Below are positions 17,999 through 26,198 of a stretch of 50,587 nt of DNA, piece by piece (positions within the stretch are counted from its first letter, which is position 1; the number at the start of each line of letters is the position of its first letter). The position numbers and the translations under genes were made by a program. This DNA is from Chryseobacterium gleum (lineage in GTDB: Bacteria; Bacteroidota; Bacteroidia; Flavobacteriales_D; Sanyastnellaceae). The notes beneath the pieces were generated by a model, which saw only the letters and a program-made list of their open reading frames with translations, searched no databases and was not told the DNA's origin. The stretch spans positions 1 to 50,587 of the forward strand of contig CAMCHP010000014.1 in assembly GCA_945874695.1 (NCBI GenBank), read 5' to 3'.

Positions 17999-18316
17999 TT
18001 AAGCCTCGCCTTGTGGGCCGCCAAAATTCATTGGAATCATTTGTTCCATGCCCGTAACATCGCTAATTGGGCCATGCTGTTGCTCAAACTTGCGAATGTT
18101 ATCTTGGAGGGCCTTCATCAAACGCTTCGCGTGTTGCGGTGTAACAATGATGCGCGATTGAACACGAGCTTTCGGCATACCTGGCATTACACGCACGAAA
18201 TCGAGCACAAATTCGGAAGGTGAATGGGTAATCACGGCCAAATTTGAGTACACCCCTTGCGCTACGTCTTCAGGTAACTCAATGTTCAATTTCCCTTTGT
18301 TCTGTTGCTCGTTCAT
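17999..18316 (-). CDS. DUF3467 domain-containing protein
   Basis: A 105-residue cytoplasmic protein of the DUF3467 family. Seen here: the strand-forming block GVYSNLAVITHSPSEFVLDF, then RVQSRIIVTPQHAKRLMKAL and a helix, and a Gly-Met-Pro-rich tail. The function is unknown. Its stop directly abuts the stop of the dihydroorotase-like gene (convergent, no spacer). I recall BatA, degenerate dihydroorotase and DUF3467 being neighbours in other Bacteroidota, but could not check this. Confidence 0.88.
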   Translation of the reverse strand: MNEQQNKGKLNIELPEDVAQGVYSNLAVITHSPSEFVLDFVRVMPGMPKARVQSRIIVTPQHAKRLMKALQDNIRKFEQQHGPISDVTGMEQMIPMNFGGPQGEA

Positions 18317-18360
18317 TTCAAAAATATTTCTCGTAAAGATACAAAATCAGCAGCGCCAAC

Positions 18361-19059
18361 TCAGAGCAATTGCTTCAATTCAAGCAAATGCGTGATCGTA
18401 TAATGGGGTGCTTGAGGTTTCGGCCTATCGGCCGGATGATAATGCACGGTTGTTAATCCAACGTGCTCCGCTCCGAAAATGTCTGCTTCTAAGCTATCAC
18501 CAATCATCCAAGATGAGGATGGATGGGCTTTAACATGCGCCAAGGCACGCAAAAAAGCTTCAGGATGCGGCTTACCTACACCAATTTCTTCGCTAGTGAA
18601 AACCCCATCGAAATATGCACGCAAGCCGCTCCCTTCCAATTTCCGATGTTGCACTTCCCGAAAACCATTGGTTAAAATGTGCAAGCGATGCCCACGTGTT
18701 TGAATGTAATCCAACACCTCTAAACTGCCGGGCATGAGGCGTGTTTTCGACGGACTGATGTCGACATAAGCCGTCGCAAGCTGGTCTGCAATTTCGGCAT
18801 CATTAATGCCAAAGGTGCGCAAGGTTCTTGAGAACCGCTCTACCCGCAATACGTCACGGTGCATGCTTCCAGCGCGGTGCAAAGCCCAACACTCGGCATT
18901 GTGCACTTCATAATCGGCCACAAACTTGGCTTCGTCAGTAATGCCTGCAGCGCGTAAATCAAAAGCTTCGAATAAATCAGCCAAGGCTTCGCGCGAATTG
19001 GCTTCGAAGTCCCACAATGTATGGTCTAAATCAAAGAAAATGTCGAAGCGCTCACCCAT
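18361..19059 (-). CDS. yjjG: YjjG-type HAD nucleotidase
   Basis: A 232-residue HAD-superfamily hydrolase. Motif I is FFDLDHTLWDF at residues 8-18, motif II ILTNGFREVQH, and the late motif GVGKPHPEAF with SWMIGDSLEADI; all catalytic positions are present. YjjG hydrolyses non-canonical pyrimidine nucleoside monophosphates (house-cleaning), which fits its place in a cluster with uracil phosphoribosyltransferase. I chose the ATG at 19059, which overlaps the end of the preceding gene by 8 bases, because the fold begins there. A GGATG hairpin copy (18422-18438) encodes HPADRP just before the last helix. Confidence 0.88.
   Translation of the reverse strand: MGERFDIFFDLDHTLWDFEANSREALADLFEAFDLRAAGITDEAKFVADYEVHNAECWALHRAGSMHRDVLRVERFSRTLRTFGINDAEIADQLATAYVDISPSKTRLMPGSLEVLDYIQTRGHRLHILTNGFREVQHRKLEGSGLRAYFDGVFTSEEIGVGKPHPEAFLRALAHVKAHPSSSWMIGDSLEADIFGAEHVGLTTVHYHPADRPKPQAPHYTITHLLELKQLL
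18422..18438 (+). repeat. GGATG hairpin repeat, copy 4
   Basis: GGCC-TATC-GGCC-GGATG with perfect arms. It is antisense within yjjG and contributes the peptide HPADR, also made by the copy at 28296 in an unrelated lipoprotein. Confidence 0.72.
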
Positions 19060-19492
19060 GTGTAAAAGTTCGGATGTACCACGCCAACCCAGTGAGAATG
19101 TTCGCCCAAATGAAGAAACCAATGATCATTTTCAACCGCATAAAAGGCACATGGCGAAAATACTTGGTCGCAAGCAAGGTCGACAAGGGTACCGAAATCA
19201 AAGCTGAAATCGCAATCAATCCGCCCAATCCAAAGCGGTTTTTCATACGCACAATCTGTCGGCGACGTTTGGTTATAATGGCTTTCCCGAGGCGGCGTTC
19301 GCGGGCCGATAAATACAAGAACAAGCGCTCGCCAAAAAACGAGATAAGCAACACTCCCAACGCTGCGCCTGTGCTTGAAACAACAACTGTTTCAACGTAG
19401 GTTTTTTGGGCGAAGATCATGAATGACGGCAAAAACAGAAACTTCACGATCGCAAAAAGCCACCACCCCAGCAATTCAGCAATAAAAGCCAT
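19052..19492 (-). CDS. Small integral membrane protein, possibly Sm_multidrug_ex-like
   Basis: A 146-residue protein with about four membrane segments: residues 3-25, 36-58, 88-108 and 118-138. A strongly basic loop (RERRLGKAIITKRRRQIVRMKNR) separates the two halves. The stretch GLGGLIAISALISVPLSTLLA recalls the small multidrug export / DedA-like families, but the match is weak and no function should be assumed. Its ATG overlaps the stop of upp by one base (TAATG) and its end overlaps yjjG by 8 bases, so the three genes are translated as one unit. Confidence 0.75.
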   Translation of the reverse strand: MAFIAELLGWWLFAIVKFLFLPSFMIFAQKTYVETVVVSSTGAALGVLLISFFGERLFLYLSARERRLGKAIITKRRRQIVRMKNRFGLGGLIAISALISVPLSTLLATKYFRHVPFMRLKMIIGFFIWANILTGLAWYIRTFTHG

Positions 19493-20142
19493 TATGAATT
19501 CTTTATGCCGTAGGCTAAATCACCTGCATCACCCAAACCTGGTACGATGTACGCTTGTGCCGTCAATTCAGCATCGATTGCGCCTGCCCAAATCATCACA
19601 TCGCCGGGTAAACGTTTGCGCACGTGCTCAATGCCTTGTAAGCTTGCGATGGCCGACGCCACGTGAATGCGCGCGGGTGTTCCTTTCGCACGCAATGACT
19701 TGTATGCGCACTCAACTGATGAACCTGTAGCCAACATCGGATCGATGAGAATAACGATGCGCTGATCGATGTTTGGACAAGAAACATACTCGATCTCGAT
19801 CTCAAAATCACCGCCTTTGTGAGAGCGACGATAGGCACTAATAAACCCATTATCAGCGCGATCAAAGGCCGCCAAAAAGCCTTGGTGAAAGGGCAACCCT
19901 GCGCGTAAAATCGAAATCAAAACCGGCTGCTCTTTGGGAAGATGGACTGGTGCTTCGCCCAGAGGGGTAACAACCTCCTTCTCTTCATAGTCAAAGGTCT
20001 TGCTGATTTCATAGGCCATAATTTGCCCCATGCGCTCCAAATTGGTTCGAAACCGCAAACGATCTTGCTGAATAACCGCGTCACGGATTTCCGCGAGGTA
20101 GGTATTGAATACCGAATTGTGTTTGCTAAGCTCGTGTACCAT
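19492..20142 (-). CDS. upp: Uracil phosphoribosyltransferase
   Basis: A 216-residue enzyme that makes UMP from uracil and PRPP (pyrimidine salvage, cytoplasm). The PRPP-binding loop VILIDPMLATGSS is near residue 130, and the uracil-binding end AYIVPGLGDAGDLAYG closes the protein. The ATG at 20142 was chosen because the family begins close to VHELSKHNSV. It lies 41 bases after the deacetylase-like gene and is coupled by TAATG to the membrane-protein gene. Nearby yjjG also handles pyrimidine nucleotides. Confidence 0.95.
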   Translation of the reverse strand: MVHELSKHNSVFNTYLAEIRDAVIQQDRLRFRTNLERMGQIMAYEISKTFDYEEKEVVTPLGEAPVHLPKEQPVLISILRAGLPFHQGFLAAFDRADNGFISAYRRSHKGGDFEIEIEYVSCPNIDQRIVILIDPMLATGSSVECAYKSLRAKGTPARIHVASAIASLQGIEHVRKRLPGDVMIWAGAIDAELTAQAYIVPGLGDAGDLAYGIKNS

Positions 20143-20183
20143 GATCGATGATTGTATGCCACAAAGGTACGAACTTGCCGCAA

Positions 20184-21473
20184 TCAAAGGCGCAATGCCG
20201 CAGTATAAACGCGTCTCCAGCCTTTCCATTCGGCTGTTTCTGACACGGTTTCATTGTGCCACAATAACCGCAGCTGTCCGTCGGCTTGTTTCACGCCAGC
20301 CGCAAGCTTTTGTAACTGTTCAATCGCCTCATCTGGCGAAAGCTTCAAGTAGCGATTCAAAGTGGCATCCATCACCGCAAACGGATAAACCATCAGCATC
20401 GTCATACGCTCATTCTCCAAGTCATAAAACGGAAATGGACGTGATGTTCCCGCACGAAATCCGGGTTGGTCAGCATAACCCATCGTATGGTCTTCTGTGA
20501 TCTCCAAGGCCAGCAAATGCTGGTAAGTTTTCGGAAATTCAAGCATCAAATAGTGCTGCCTGCTCATACGTACCGCATCACCCGTGATCACACCGAGGCG
20601 ACGCACTTCTTCGGCAAAGGTCATCGGATCATGAAATGCGGCAACTCCCGGATGAATACCCACACGATCTTGCGCGCACAAGCGACGAATCAACGCTTGC
20701 AAGGCCCGACTTCGCCAGGGCAAGCCGGTATCATACTTTCCGAAATCAGCCAACAAGAAAAACCACCGCACCGATACGCCAGCCTCATTGTGCTGTGCAT
20801 TCAGCCAAGCGTAGGTATCATAGGGATCGTCCATCCTGCCGTTTAGGCAGAAAAACCGATCACGCGCATTTTTCCATTTACCCGCAATCAAATCTTTCGC
20901 GAAGCCTCCCGCAGTTCGAATAAAACCTTTGTGTCGGTAGGCAAATGCGCTGTCGACATCGAGGGTAGCTTCGCACTGGTAACTGTGCCGCCAATTGGTC
21001 ACACGCACATAATTGGCGCGCAACTTCGTATACAGCTTCTTAACCCACAGGTCAATAATCGGCAATTCAAGAAAGCCACGTGAATGAGCCAGCGAGGCCG
21101 AACCTTGAAAGCGGCCCAAGTGGTCACGTCCATCAGGGCCATATTCTTCATAGCGGCTCAACAAATAAAAAGCGGCTGAAAATAGATCAAACGGCACATC
21201 CCCTGCCGTGGGAAACAAGGTCGGGAGCTCTTCCCAAGTACCTGCTTCTGGTGTGATAGCTTCAATGCCGTTTTTTTCAATTAGGCCTATCGGCCAGATG
21301 TGGACATCAGCCGTAACCTGCAGCTTCGAATAATTGAACTTGATGCCTTCAAACGCATCGAATTCAGCGCGATCGGTAAGGATAGCGACGTCGTGCGCCA
21401 AGCCGCGGCGCAACAACACCTCGCAAGCGTAGTGAAGACGCGGTGTTGCTTCGTTTGCAAAGACCGCGATCAT
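20184..21473 (-). CDS. Polysaccharide deacetylase-like protein with N-terminal DUF7033-type region
   Basis: A 429-residue protein without a signal peptide. The first half (about 1-165) matches the region found before deacetylase domains in Bacteroidota, with AAFYLLSRYEEYGPDGRDHLGRF. The second half has a NodB-like start TLDVDSAFAYRHKG, then VGIHPG and GFRAGTSRPFPFYDL. The metal-site Asp of DVD and the His of HPG are present, so an active hydrolase is possible; the substrate is unknown. It overlaps wecB by four bases, which suggests a joint role in surface-sugar metabolism. Two GGATG hairpin copies lie inside it (20832-20849 and 21284-21300). Confidence 0.82.
   Translation of the reverse strand: MIAVFANEATPRLHYACEVLLRRGLAHDVAILTDRAEFDAFEGIKFNYSKLQVTADVHIWPIGLIEKNGIEAITPEAGTWEELPTLFPTAGDVPFDLFSAAFYLLSRYEEYGPDGRDHLGRFQGSASLAHSRGFLELPIIDLWVKKLYTKLRANYVRVTNWRHSYQCEATLDVDSAFAYRHKGFIRTAGGFAKDLIAGKWKNARDRFFCLNGRMDDPYDTYAWLNAQHNEAGVSVRWFFLLADFGKYDTGLPWRSRALQALIRRLCAQDRVGIHPGVAAFHDPMTFAEEVRRLGVITGDAVRMSRQHYLMLEFPKTYQHLLALEITEDHTMGYADQPGFRAGTSRPFPFYDLENERMTMLMVYPFAVMDATLNRYLKLSPDEAIEQLQKLAAGVKQADGQLRLLWHNETVSETAEWKGWRRVYTAALRL
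20832..20849 (-). repeat. GGATG hairpin repeat, copy 5
   Basis: On the minus strand TGCC-TAAAC-GGCA-GGATG with perfect arms and a five-base loop identical to that of the copy at 48173. It is read in the deacetylase-like gene as CLNGRMDD. Confidence 0.72.
21284..21300 (+). repeat. GGATG hairpin repeat, copy 6 (tail changed)
   Basis: GGCC-TATC-GGCC-AGATG: arms and loop identical to the copy at 18422, with one change in the tail. It lies inside the deacetylase-like gene and is read there as WPIGLIE. Confidence 0.65.
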
Positions 21474-22615
21474 GTGAATTGCGAATAAATGACCTCACAA
21501 ATAAACTTGGCGGCATCGCCATCGCCAAAAATGGGTGGAAAGTCGGTTCCTTTGTATTTCAAGGCCGCCGCAATGGCCGACTGCAAAGGCTCACCTGTCT
21601 CAAAAGCCAAATGCGCACTGCCATGTTCGACAATTTCGACCCACTCTGTTTCACTGCGGACGACCACACTGGGTTTTGATAAGAAGTAGGCCTCTTTTTG
21701 AACGCCTCCTGAATCGGTTACAATCACGCGCGACTTGGCCTCGAGATAGAGCATCTCCAAGAACGAAACCGGTTCGAGGAGGAAGACATCCTCGAACGCA
21801 TGGAGTGCTTCTAAATAGATTGGTGCTTGCTCGGCCAGGCGCATTCGGGTGCGTGGATGCATTGGAATCACCAGTGGTGCCCCCACAGCCGCTGCCGCAG
21901 TGTGGATGTCGCTGATGATATTGACCAAGCGATCGATGTCATCGGTATTGTATGGTCGGTGCACGGTCACCAGCACGAAGCCCTGCTTGGGCAAGCACTC
22001 ATCCATTTTCACCTGGCGCAAGGCCAAATCTGAAAAATAGCGCGTGTTGTCATACATCACATCGCCGCAATGAAACACCCCCGGTTTATCTATGCTAAAT
22101 CGGCTGTCAACCTTTGCATCGATAGCAAAGCCTTCGCGCTGCAAATTGCGCACACCGGTCGCCGTGGGCGCGAACAGCAACGTTGAACAATGGTCGCAAG
22201 CAATGCGGTTGAGCTCTTCAGGCATCGCCTTATTGAATGATCGTAAACCTGCTTCGACGTGGATAACCGGGATGTGCAATTTGGAAGCCGCCAGAGCGCC
22301 AGCCAAAGTCGAGTTCGTATCACCGTAGACAAGTACTGCATGAAAAGGGGTATCAATCATCACGCGTTCAATGCCGGAAAGCATAGCCGCTGTTTGCTCG
22401 CCGTGGCTCCCCCCTCCTGCAGCCAATTGATAATCAGGCGGTGGAATCTCCATTTCTTCAAAAAACACAGCTGACATGCGCGCATCATAATGCTGCCCGG
22501 TATGTAGCATGCGTTCTTCGATTCGGCCGCGAAAGTGACGTCGAATGGCTCGGGATATAGCTGCCGCTTTGATGATTTGCGGACGAGCTCCGATGATGGT
22601 AAGGATTCGTATCAT
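21470..22615 (-). CDS. wecB: UDP-N-acetylglucosamine 2-epimerase (non-hydrolysing)
   Basis: A 381-residue cytoplasmic enzyme that interconverts UDP-GlcNAc and UDP-ManNAc for surface polysaccharide synthesis. Seen here: IGARPQIIKAAAIS at the start, LHTGQHYD, HVEAGLRSFNKAMPEELNR with its conserved acidic residues, and VTDSGGVQKEAYFL near residue 300. It is complete and typical in length. It overlaps radC by four bases (ATGA) and the deacetylase-like gene by four bases. No UDP-ManNAc dehydrogenase is adjacent. Confidence 0.93.
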   Translation of the reverse strand: MIRILTIIGARPQIIKAAAISRAIRRHFRGRIEERMLHTGQHYDARMSAVFFEEMEIPPPDYQLAAGGGSHGEQTAAMLSGIERVMIDTPFHAVLVYGDTNSTLAGALAASKLHIPVIHVEAGLRSFNKAMPEELNRIACDHCSTLLFAPTATGVRNLQREGFAIDAKVDSRFSIDKPGVFHCGDVMYDNTRYFSDLALRQVKMDECLPKQGFVLVTVHRPYNTDDIDRLVNIISDIHTAAAAVGAPLVIPMHPRTRMRLAEQAPIYLEALHAFEDVFLLEPVSFLEMLYLEAKSRVIVTDSGGVQKEAYFLSKPSVVVRSETEWVEIVEHGSAHLAFETGEPLQSAIAAALKYKGTDFPPIFGDGDAAKFICEVIYSQFT

Positions 22616-23325
22616 AGCATTAAACCTTCGTCGGCAAAACTGAAATAACCATCTTCAGCGATGATGATGTGATCGAGTACTGGCAAATCTAACAAATCGC
22701 CTGCTTTGCGCATTTTTTTCGTGATGTCGCGGTCAGCCTGGCTGGGTTGGGTATTGCCCGATGGGTGATTGTGCACGAGAATAATCGCTGAGGATTGAGA
22801 CAGTAACGCACGGTTAAAAATTACCTTGGGGTCGGCAATGGTTCCAGAAATACCCCCGCGTGAAATCATGTGTTTGCCCATCACGCGATTGGCGCGGTTC
22901 ATAAGCAACACCCAGAACTCTTCGTGTTGCAAATCGCGGAGTAGCGGATGAAACAAGGAAAACACATCACGCGATGATTCGATGGATTTCTTGTTTACGT
23001 GCTCAAGTACTTGCCTTCGGCGGCCCAATTCAACGGCGGCAACGATCACAACGGCCTTCGCTTGACCAATGCCCCGAATGCGGCACAGGTGTTGCGGCGT
23101 CAATCGGGCCAATTGCCCCAAATCGTTGCCCGATTCACGCAAAACCCGGCGTCCGAGCTCAACCGCATTCTCACCGGGCAAACCACTGCCAATCAAAATG
23201 GCCAAGAGCTCAGCTTCGCTCATTGCGGCAGCGCCTTGGAGTAGCATGCGCTCTCTGGGACGATCTTCTTCTTTTAGTGAAGCAATGGTAACAACCTCTT
23301 CAATCGGATAAGGCATAGTATACAT
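22612..23325 (-). CDS. radC: RadC-family JAB-domain protein
   Basis: A protein of 237 residues (or 234 from the second ATG at 23316). An N-terminal helix-hairpin-helix region with SEAELLAILIGSG and CRIRGIGQAKA is followed by the JAB/MPN domain. The metal motif VHNHPSGNTQPSQAD is intact near residue 180. The family was named for a DNA-repair phenotype that was later withdrawn; its true role is unknown. It is the first gene of the overlapping radC-wecB-deacetylase-upp-membrane-yjjG unit and lies just after the rpsT terminator. I see no clear promoter in between. Confidence 0.92.
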   Translation of the reverse strand: MYTMPYPIEEVVTIASLKEEDRPRERMLLQGAAAMSEAELLAILIGSGLPGENAVELGRRVLRESGNDLGQLARLTPQHLCRIRGIGQAKAVVIVAAVELGRRRQVLEHVNKKSIESSRDVFSLFHPLLRDLQHEEFWVLLMNRANRVMGKHMISRGGISGTIADPKVIFNRALLSQSSAIILVHNHPSGNTQPSQADRDITKKMRKAGDLLDLPVLDHIIIAEDGYFSFADEGLML

Positions 23326-23360
23326 GTTAAGTCTACGGGCCTTCCTTTGCGTTTTTGGAC

Positions 23361-23386
23361 AAAAAAAAAGCCCCAATGAAGGGGCT
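23361..23386 (-). terminator. Rho-independent terminator after rpsT
   Basis: On the minus strand the stem AGCCCC/GGGGCT with a six-base loop is followed by a run of nine T. It lies 25 bases past the rpsT stop and separates it from radC. Confidence 0.9.
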
Positions 23387-23410
23387 AAAGTATTTTGACT
23401 TCAATCAAAA

Positions 23411-23662
23411 TCAAAGCTTATTCACGTAGATCGCGAGGCTTGATTTAAGATTGGAGGCTTTATTTTTGTGGATGATGTTGCGCTTAGCCAATTTATCAAG
23501 CATACCACATACAGTTGGCAACATTGACTCGGCTTCTTTCTTGTCAGACATCGCACGAAGACCACGAACAGCATTACGTGTAGTCTTGTGGTAGTAACGG
23601 TTATGTACTCGTTTCGCTTCGTTTGAGCGGATACGCTTGAGTGCTGATTTGTGGTGCGCCAT
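23411..23662 (-). CDS. rpsT: 30S ribosomal protein S20
   Basis: An 83-residue basic ribosomal protein. The start [18 protein letters not shown] is the conserved N-terminus of S20, so I placed the start at the ATG at 23662. A longer open frame upstream is not coding: it runs through the promoter. S20 binds 16S rRNA in the body of the small subunit. It has its own strong promoter (23700-23729) and terminator, so it is a monocistronic unit. Confidence 0.97.
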   Translation of the reverse strand: MAHHKSALKRIRSNEAKRVHNRYYHKTTRNAVRGLRAMSDKKEAESMLPTVCGMLDKLAKRNIIHKNKASNLKSSLAIYVNKL

Positions 23663-23699
23663 GGCTATTCTTAAAAGTATTATCCCGAAAACAGGGCTG

Positions 23700-23729
23700 C
23701 AAAGATAGAAAGTTTTTCTGTGCAAACAA
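23700..23729 (-). promoter_or_regulatory. Promoter of rpsT (TTG-N19-TATCTTTG)
   Basis: On the minus strand TTG at 23727-23729, 19 bases of spacer, then TATCTTTG ending at 23700, which fits the Bacteroidota sigma-ABfr consensus exactly. The leader to the ATG would be about 35 bases. Confidence 0.82.
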
Positions 23730-23812
23730 GTATTTGCCCAGGATCTTTCACGCAACCTTGATGAAAGTTTTACGTAAACGACGTAAATATACTGACAATC
23801 AAACTCGGCATT

Positions 23813-25783
23813 GTGCAAAAAATCGCAAGAAAATGGGTGGCCCTATTGTTGCTCTTGATGATGATCACTGCGATCAGTCAAGCACAATCGGCCGTGCCCG
23901 ACAGCCTTGCGAGAGCATTCAAAACATGCATCGACCCCCAAGATTGCCTTAGACTTCAACTCGACATTTGTGATTTCCTGCTTTTTGCGAGTCCGGTTGA
24001 AGCAGATAGCATTTGCTATGATGCGCTGCGCCTTTCGAACGACATGAACGATACGCTCGCCTTGGCGAAGTCGCTCAATTACGTTGGAATTTTAGCGACC
24101 ATTAAGTCACATTATCTCACAGGCATAGAACATTTTCAAGATGCACTGACCTATTACGAAGCGATGAATGACGACATTGGCATTCAGAAACTTCTCAATA
24201 ACATAGGTGTCATCTACAGCTCGCTCGAGAATTACGAAGAGTCAAACCGTTATTTTGAGCGTAGCTTTAAATTAAATACAGAAAATAAAGATTACGAAGG
24301 TGCGGCCTTCAACTTGCACAACATCGCCAGCAATTACCTCCAGCTCGAAAATTTACCCGAGGCACGACGGTATACCGATAGTTTACTCACTTACCAGCGC
24401 AGCCATGGCGAATTTATTAATCCTTACAAACTACTCGGCGCGATCTTTTTAACCGAAGAAAAATTAGACAGTGCGGAGTTCTACTTACTTCGCGCTGTTG
24501 ACCACGCACGTGAAGTCAACGAAGAACACTCGATCGCTTCATCTTATCTTGCATTGGCAACGATTTGCCGCAAAAAAGCCTGGTTTGACCAGGCTTTGAG
24601 CTATGCAAACCGCGCAGAGCAATCGGCACTTAAAAACGAGTTGAATACCGAACTGGTCGAAGTGCATCTGCTTCGCGCTGAAATTTACCGTGATCAGGGC
24701 AATTTCCAAAAGGCTTTTGAAGCACATACGATATATGTAGCTAAAAAAGACAGCTTAGACGACATCAATAACTTCAACCAGATTTCTGAACTCAATGCAC
24801 GTTTTAACGCTGAACGTCGCGAAAAGGAACTTGCCGAGAAGGAAGCCCTACTCATTCAAAGTGAGGCATCAGAAAAAATGCAGCAGCGCGTTTTCATTTT
24901 GATCATGGCCTTTATTGTGGTTGTGCTCGCTATGGTGAGCTTCAGCCTTATGCGTAAACGTAAGATGAACCGCATCTTAAATCTTCAAAACGCTGAAATT
25001 GAAGAGCAACAACAAAAAATTATCTCCAGCATCAATTATGCTAAGAAAATTCAGCAGGCCATTCTGCTTCCCGAAGAAGAGATCAAGCGCCTCCTGCCCA
25101 ATGCCTTCATTTACTTCAGACCAAAGGATATAGTCAGTGGTGACTTTTACTGGTTTGCAAAAATTGACGATGCCATTTACTTCGCTGCAATCGATTGCAC
25201 CGGCCATGGCGTGCCCGGTGCATTCATGTCGCTTATCGCCAATTCTAAACTGAACAAGGTTGTTCTGGAAATGGGTGTGCGCGATCCAGGGAAGATCTTA
25301 AACTGTGTGCATGAAGAAATCATTGCCTCACTCAATCAAAACCTCGAATTGAGTGATACCCAAGACGGGATGGACATGAGCATCTGTGTGCTACAGCAGG
25401 GCAAACCCATTCAGTACGCCGGAGCGCGTGCCCCTCTCATGCGCATCAGCAATGGTGTGGCCACTGAATTAAAAACTGACAGCTTGGCCATTGGGGGTAC
25501 GTTCTTTCGAGATCACAACATGCCCAACGGCGGATTCGTTACCCGTGAGTTGCAATACACCCCAGGCGACTACATTTTCTTGTATACCGATGGCTTTGTT
25601 GACCAATTTGGCGGTGACGCGAATAAAAAGCTGAACAAACAGAACTTCCAAAAAATCTTGTGTACGATTGCAGCTGATCGCCTCGCAAACCCGAAAGCCA
25701 TCCTTGATGCTGAGCTCAGCCGATGGCGTCGTGAAACACCACAGCTCGATGACATCCTGATTATGGGTGTTGTGCTCGACTGA
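23813..25783 (+). CDS. SiaA-like sensor phosphatase: TPR, transmembrane helix, coiled coil, SpoIIE/PP2C domain
   Basis: A 656-residue membrane protein starting at GTG. It has a signal peptide (residues 1-25), TPR repeats in the periplasm (about 45-310), and a coiled coil. A transmembrane helix lies at about 360-381, followed by a second coiled coil ([15 protein letters not shown]). The C-terminal PP2C/SpoIIE serine phosphatase is cytoplasmic. The metal-binding aspartates are all present: Asp444 (SGDFYW), Asp461 ([11 protein letters not shown]), Asp593 (YTDGF) and Asp646/647. It is convergent with genes for a SiaC and a SiaB homologue. In Pseudomonas SiaA dephosphorylates SiaC, so I infer the same here, with the TPR part sensing something in the envelope. 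TPR-SpoIIE proteins are common in Bacteroidota, and the pairing is by proximity. Confidence 0.88.
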   Translation: MQKIARKWVALLLLLMMITAISQAQSAVPDSLARAFKTCIDPQDCLRLQLDICDFLLFASPVEADSICYDALRLSNDMNDTLALAKSLNYVGILATIKSHYLTGIEHFQDALTYYEAMNDDIGIQKLLNNIGVIYSSLENYEESNRYFERSFKLNTENKDYEGAAFNLHNIASNYLQLENLPEARRYTDSLLTYQRSHGEFINPYKLLGAIFLTEEKLDSAEFYLLRAVDHAREVNEEHSIASSYLALATICRKKAWFDQALSYANRAEQSALKNELNTELVEVHLLRAEIYRDQGNFQKAFEAHTIYVAKKDSLDDINNFNQISELNARFNAERREKELAEKEALLIQSEASEKMQQRVFILIMAFIVVVLAMVSFSLMRKRKMNRILNLQNAEIEEQQQKIISSINYAKKIQQAILLPEEEIKRLLPNAFIYFRPKDIVSGDFYWFAKIDDAIYFAAIDCTGHGVPGAFMSLIANSKLNKVVLEMGVRDPGKILNCVHEEIIASLNQNLELSDTQDGMDMSICVLQQGKPIQYAGARAPLMRISNGVATELKTDSLAIGGTFFRDHNMPNGGFVTRELQYTPGDYIFLYTDGFVDQFGGDANKKLNKQNFQKILCTIAADRLANPKAILDAELSRWRRETPQLDDILIMGVVLD

Positions 25784-25797
25784 GTGATGAACACTCC

Positions 25798-25814
25798 CAT
25801 CCCCCGGAGGGGCC
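25798..25814 (-). repeat. GGATG hairpin-like repeat, degenerate
   Basis: On the minus strand CCC-TCC-GGG-GGATG, with C and G extensions. It is a short version of the family and lies in the gap between the converging siaA-like and siaC-like genes. It is followed on the plus strand by a run of A, not T, so it is not a plus-strand terminator. Confidence 0.35.
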
Positions 25815-25823
25815 AAAAAAAAC

Positions 25824-26186
25824 TTAATTGGAAGTCACAAAGCGAAACGGAATCTCAAGCAAACTGCTGAATTCTTCGCCTTTCTCGACCATTAAATCGT
25901 CGTCAGGCTCTACCATCCAGACTACTGAAACGCGGTCTTTCCCCTTCTTTTCGAGGGTTGCTAGCAACTCGAGCAGGTAACGCCCGCTCGAAGAGTTGAA
26001 GTACTCTAAAAAGAACTCAATGGTTAGCTGCTGACTGTTTTTCAAGGCCAATGATTTGGCCCAGTCAATCAAAGGCCCATAAAAAGCCCATGCATCTTCA
26101 GGCAATGAACGCCCCCGGATGGCCAAAATACCGGCCTCATCATGGTAATGAACCTCTGGCGTATCAGCTGTTGAGTTATAATGCAT
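25824..26186 (-). CDS. SiaC-family regulatory phosphoprotein (DUF1987)
   Basis: A 120-residue cytoplasmic protein. The family pattern is clear: VHYHDEAGILAIRGRSLPEDA near the start, then LTIEFFLEYFNSSSGRYLLELL, and a C-terminal EFSSLLEIPF. SiaC of Pseudomonas aeruginosa is phosphorylated at Thr68 in the equivalent place by the kinase SiaB and dephosphorylated by SiaA; only one state binds its partner. Here that segment is Ser65-Ser66-Ser67. The start is the ATG at 26186, 12 bases after the SiaB-like gene, so both are in one operon. In Pseudomonas the partner is a diguanylate cyclase, but none is adjacent here. Confidence 0.88.
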   Translation of the reverse strand: MHYNSTADTPEVHYHDEAGILAIRGRSLPEDAWAFYGPLIDWAKSLALKNSQQLTIEFFLEYFNSSSGRYLLELLATLEKKGKDRVSVVWMVEPDDDLMVEKGEEFSSLLEIPFRFVTSN

Positions 26187-26198
26187 AGTCAAATTTAA

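Noticed and set aside
23663-23818. Upstream extension of the rpsT frame
   Set aside because: It runs through the rpsT promoter, and S20 proteins begin at the [10 protein letters not shown] site.
25794-25820. Hairpin between the siaA-like and siaC-like genes as a terminator
   Set aside because: The A/T run is on the wrong side of the stem for either convergent gene; it fits better as a degenerate GGATG repeat.
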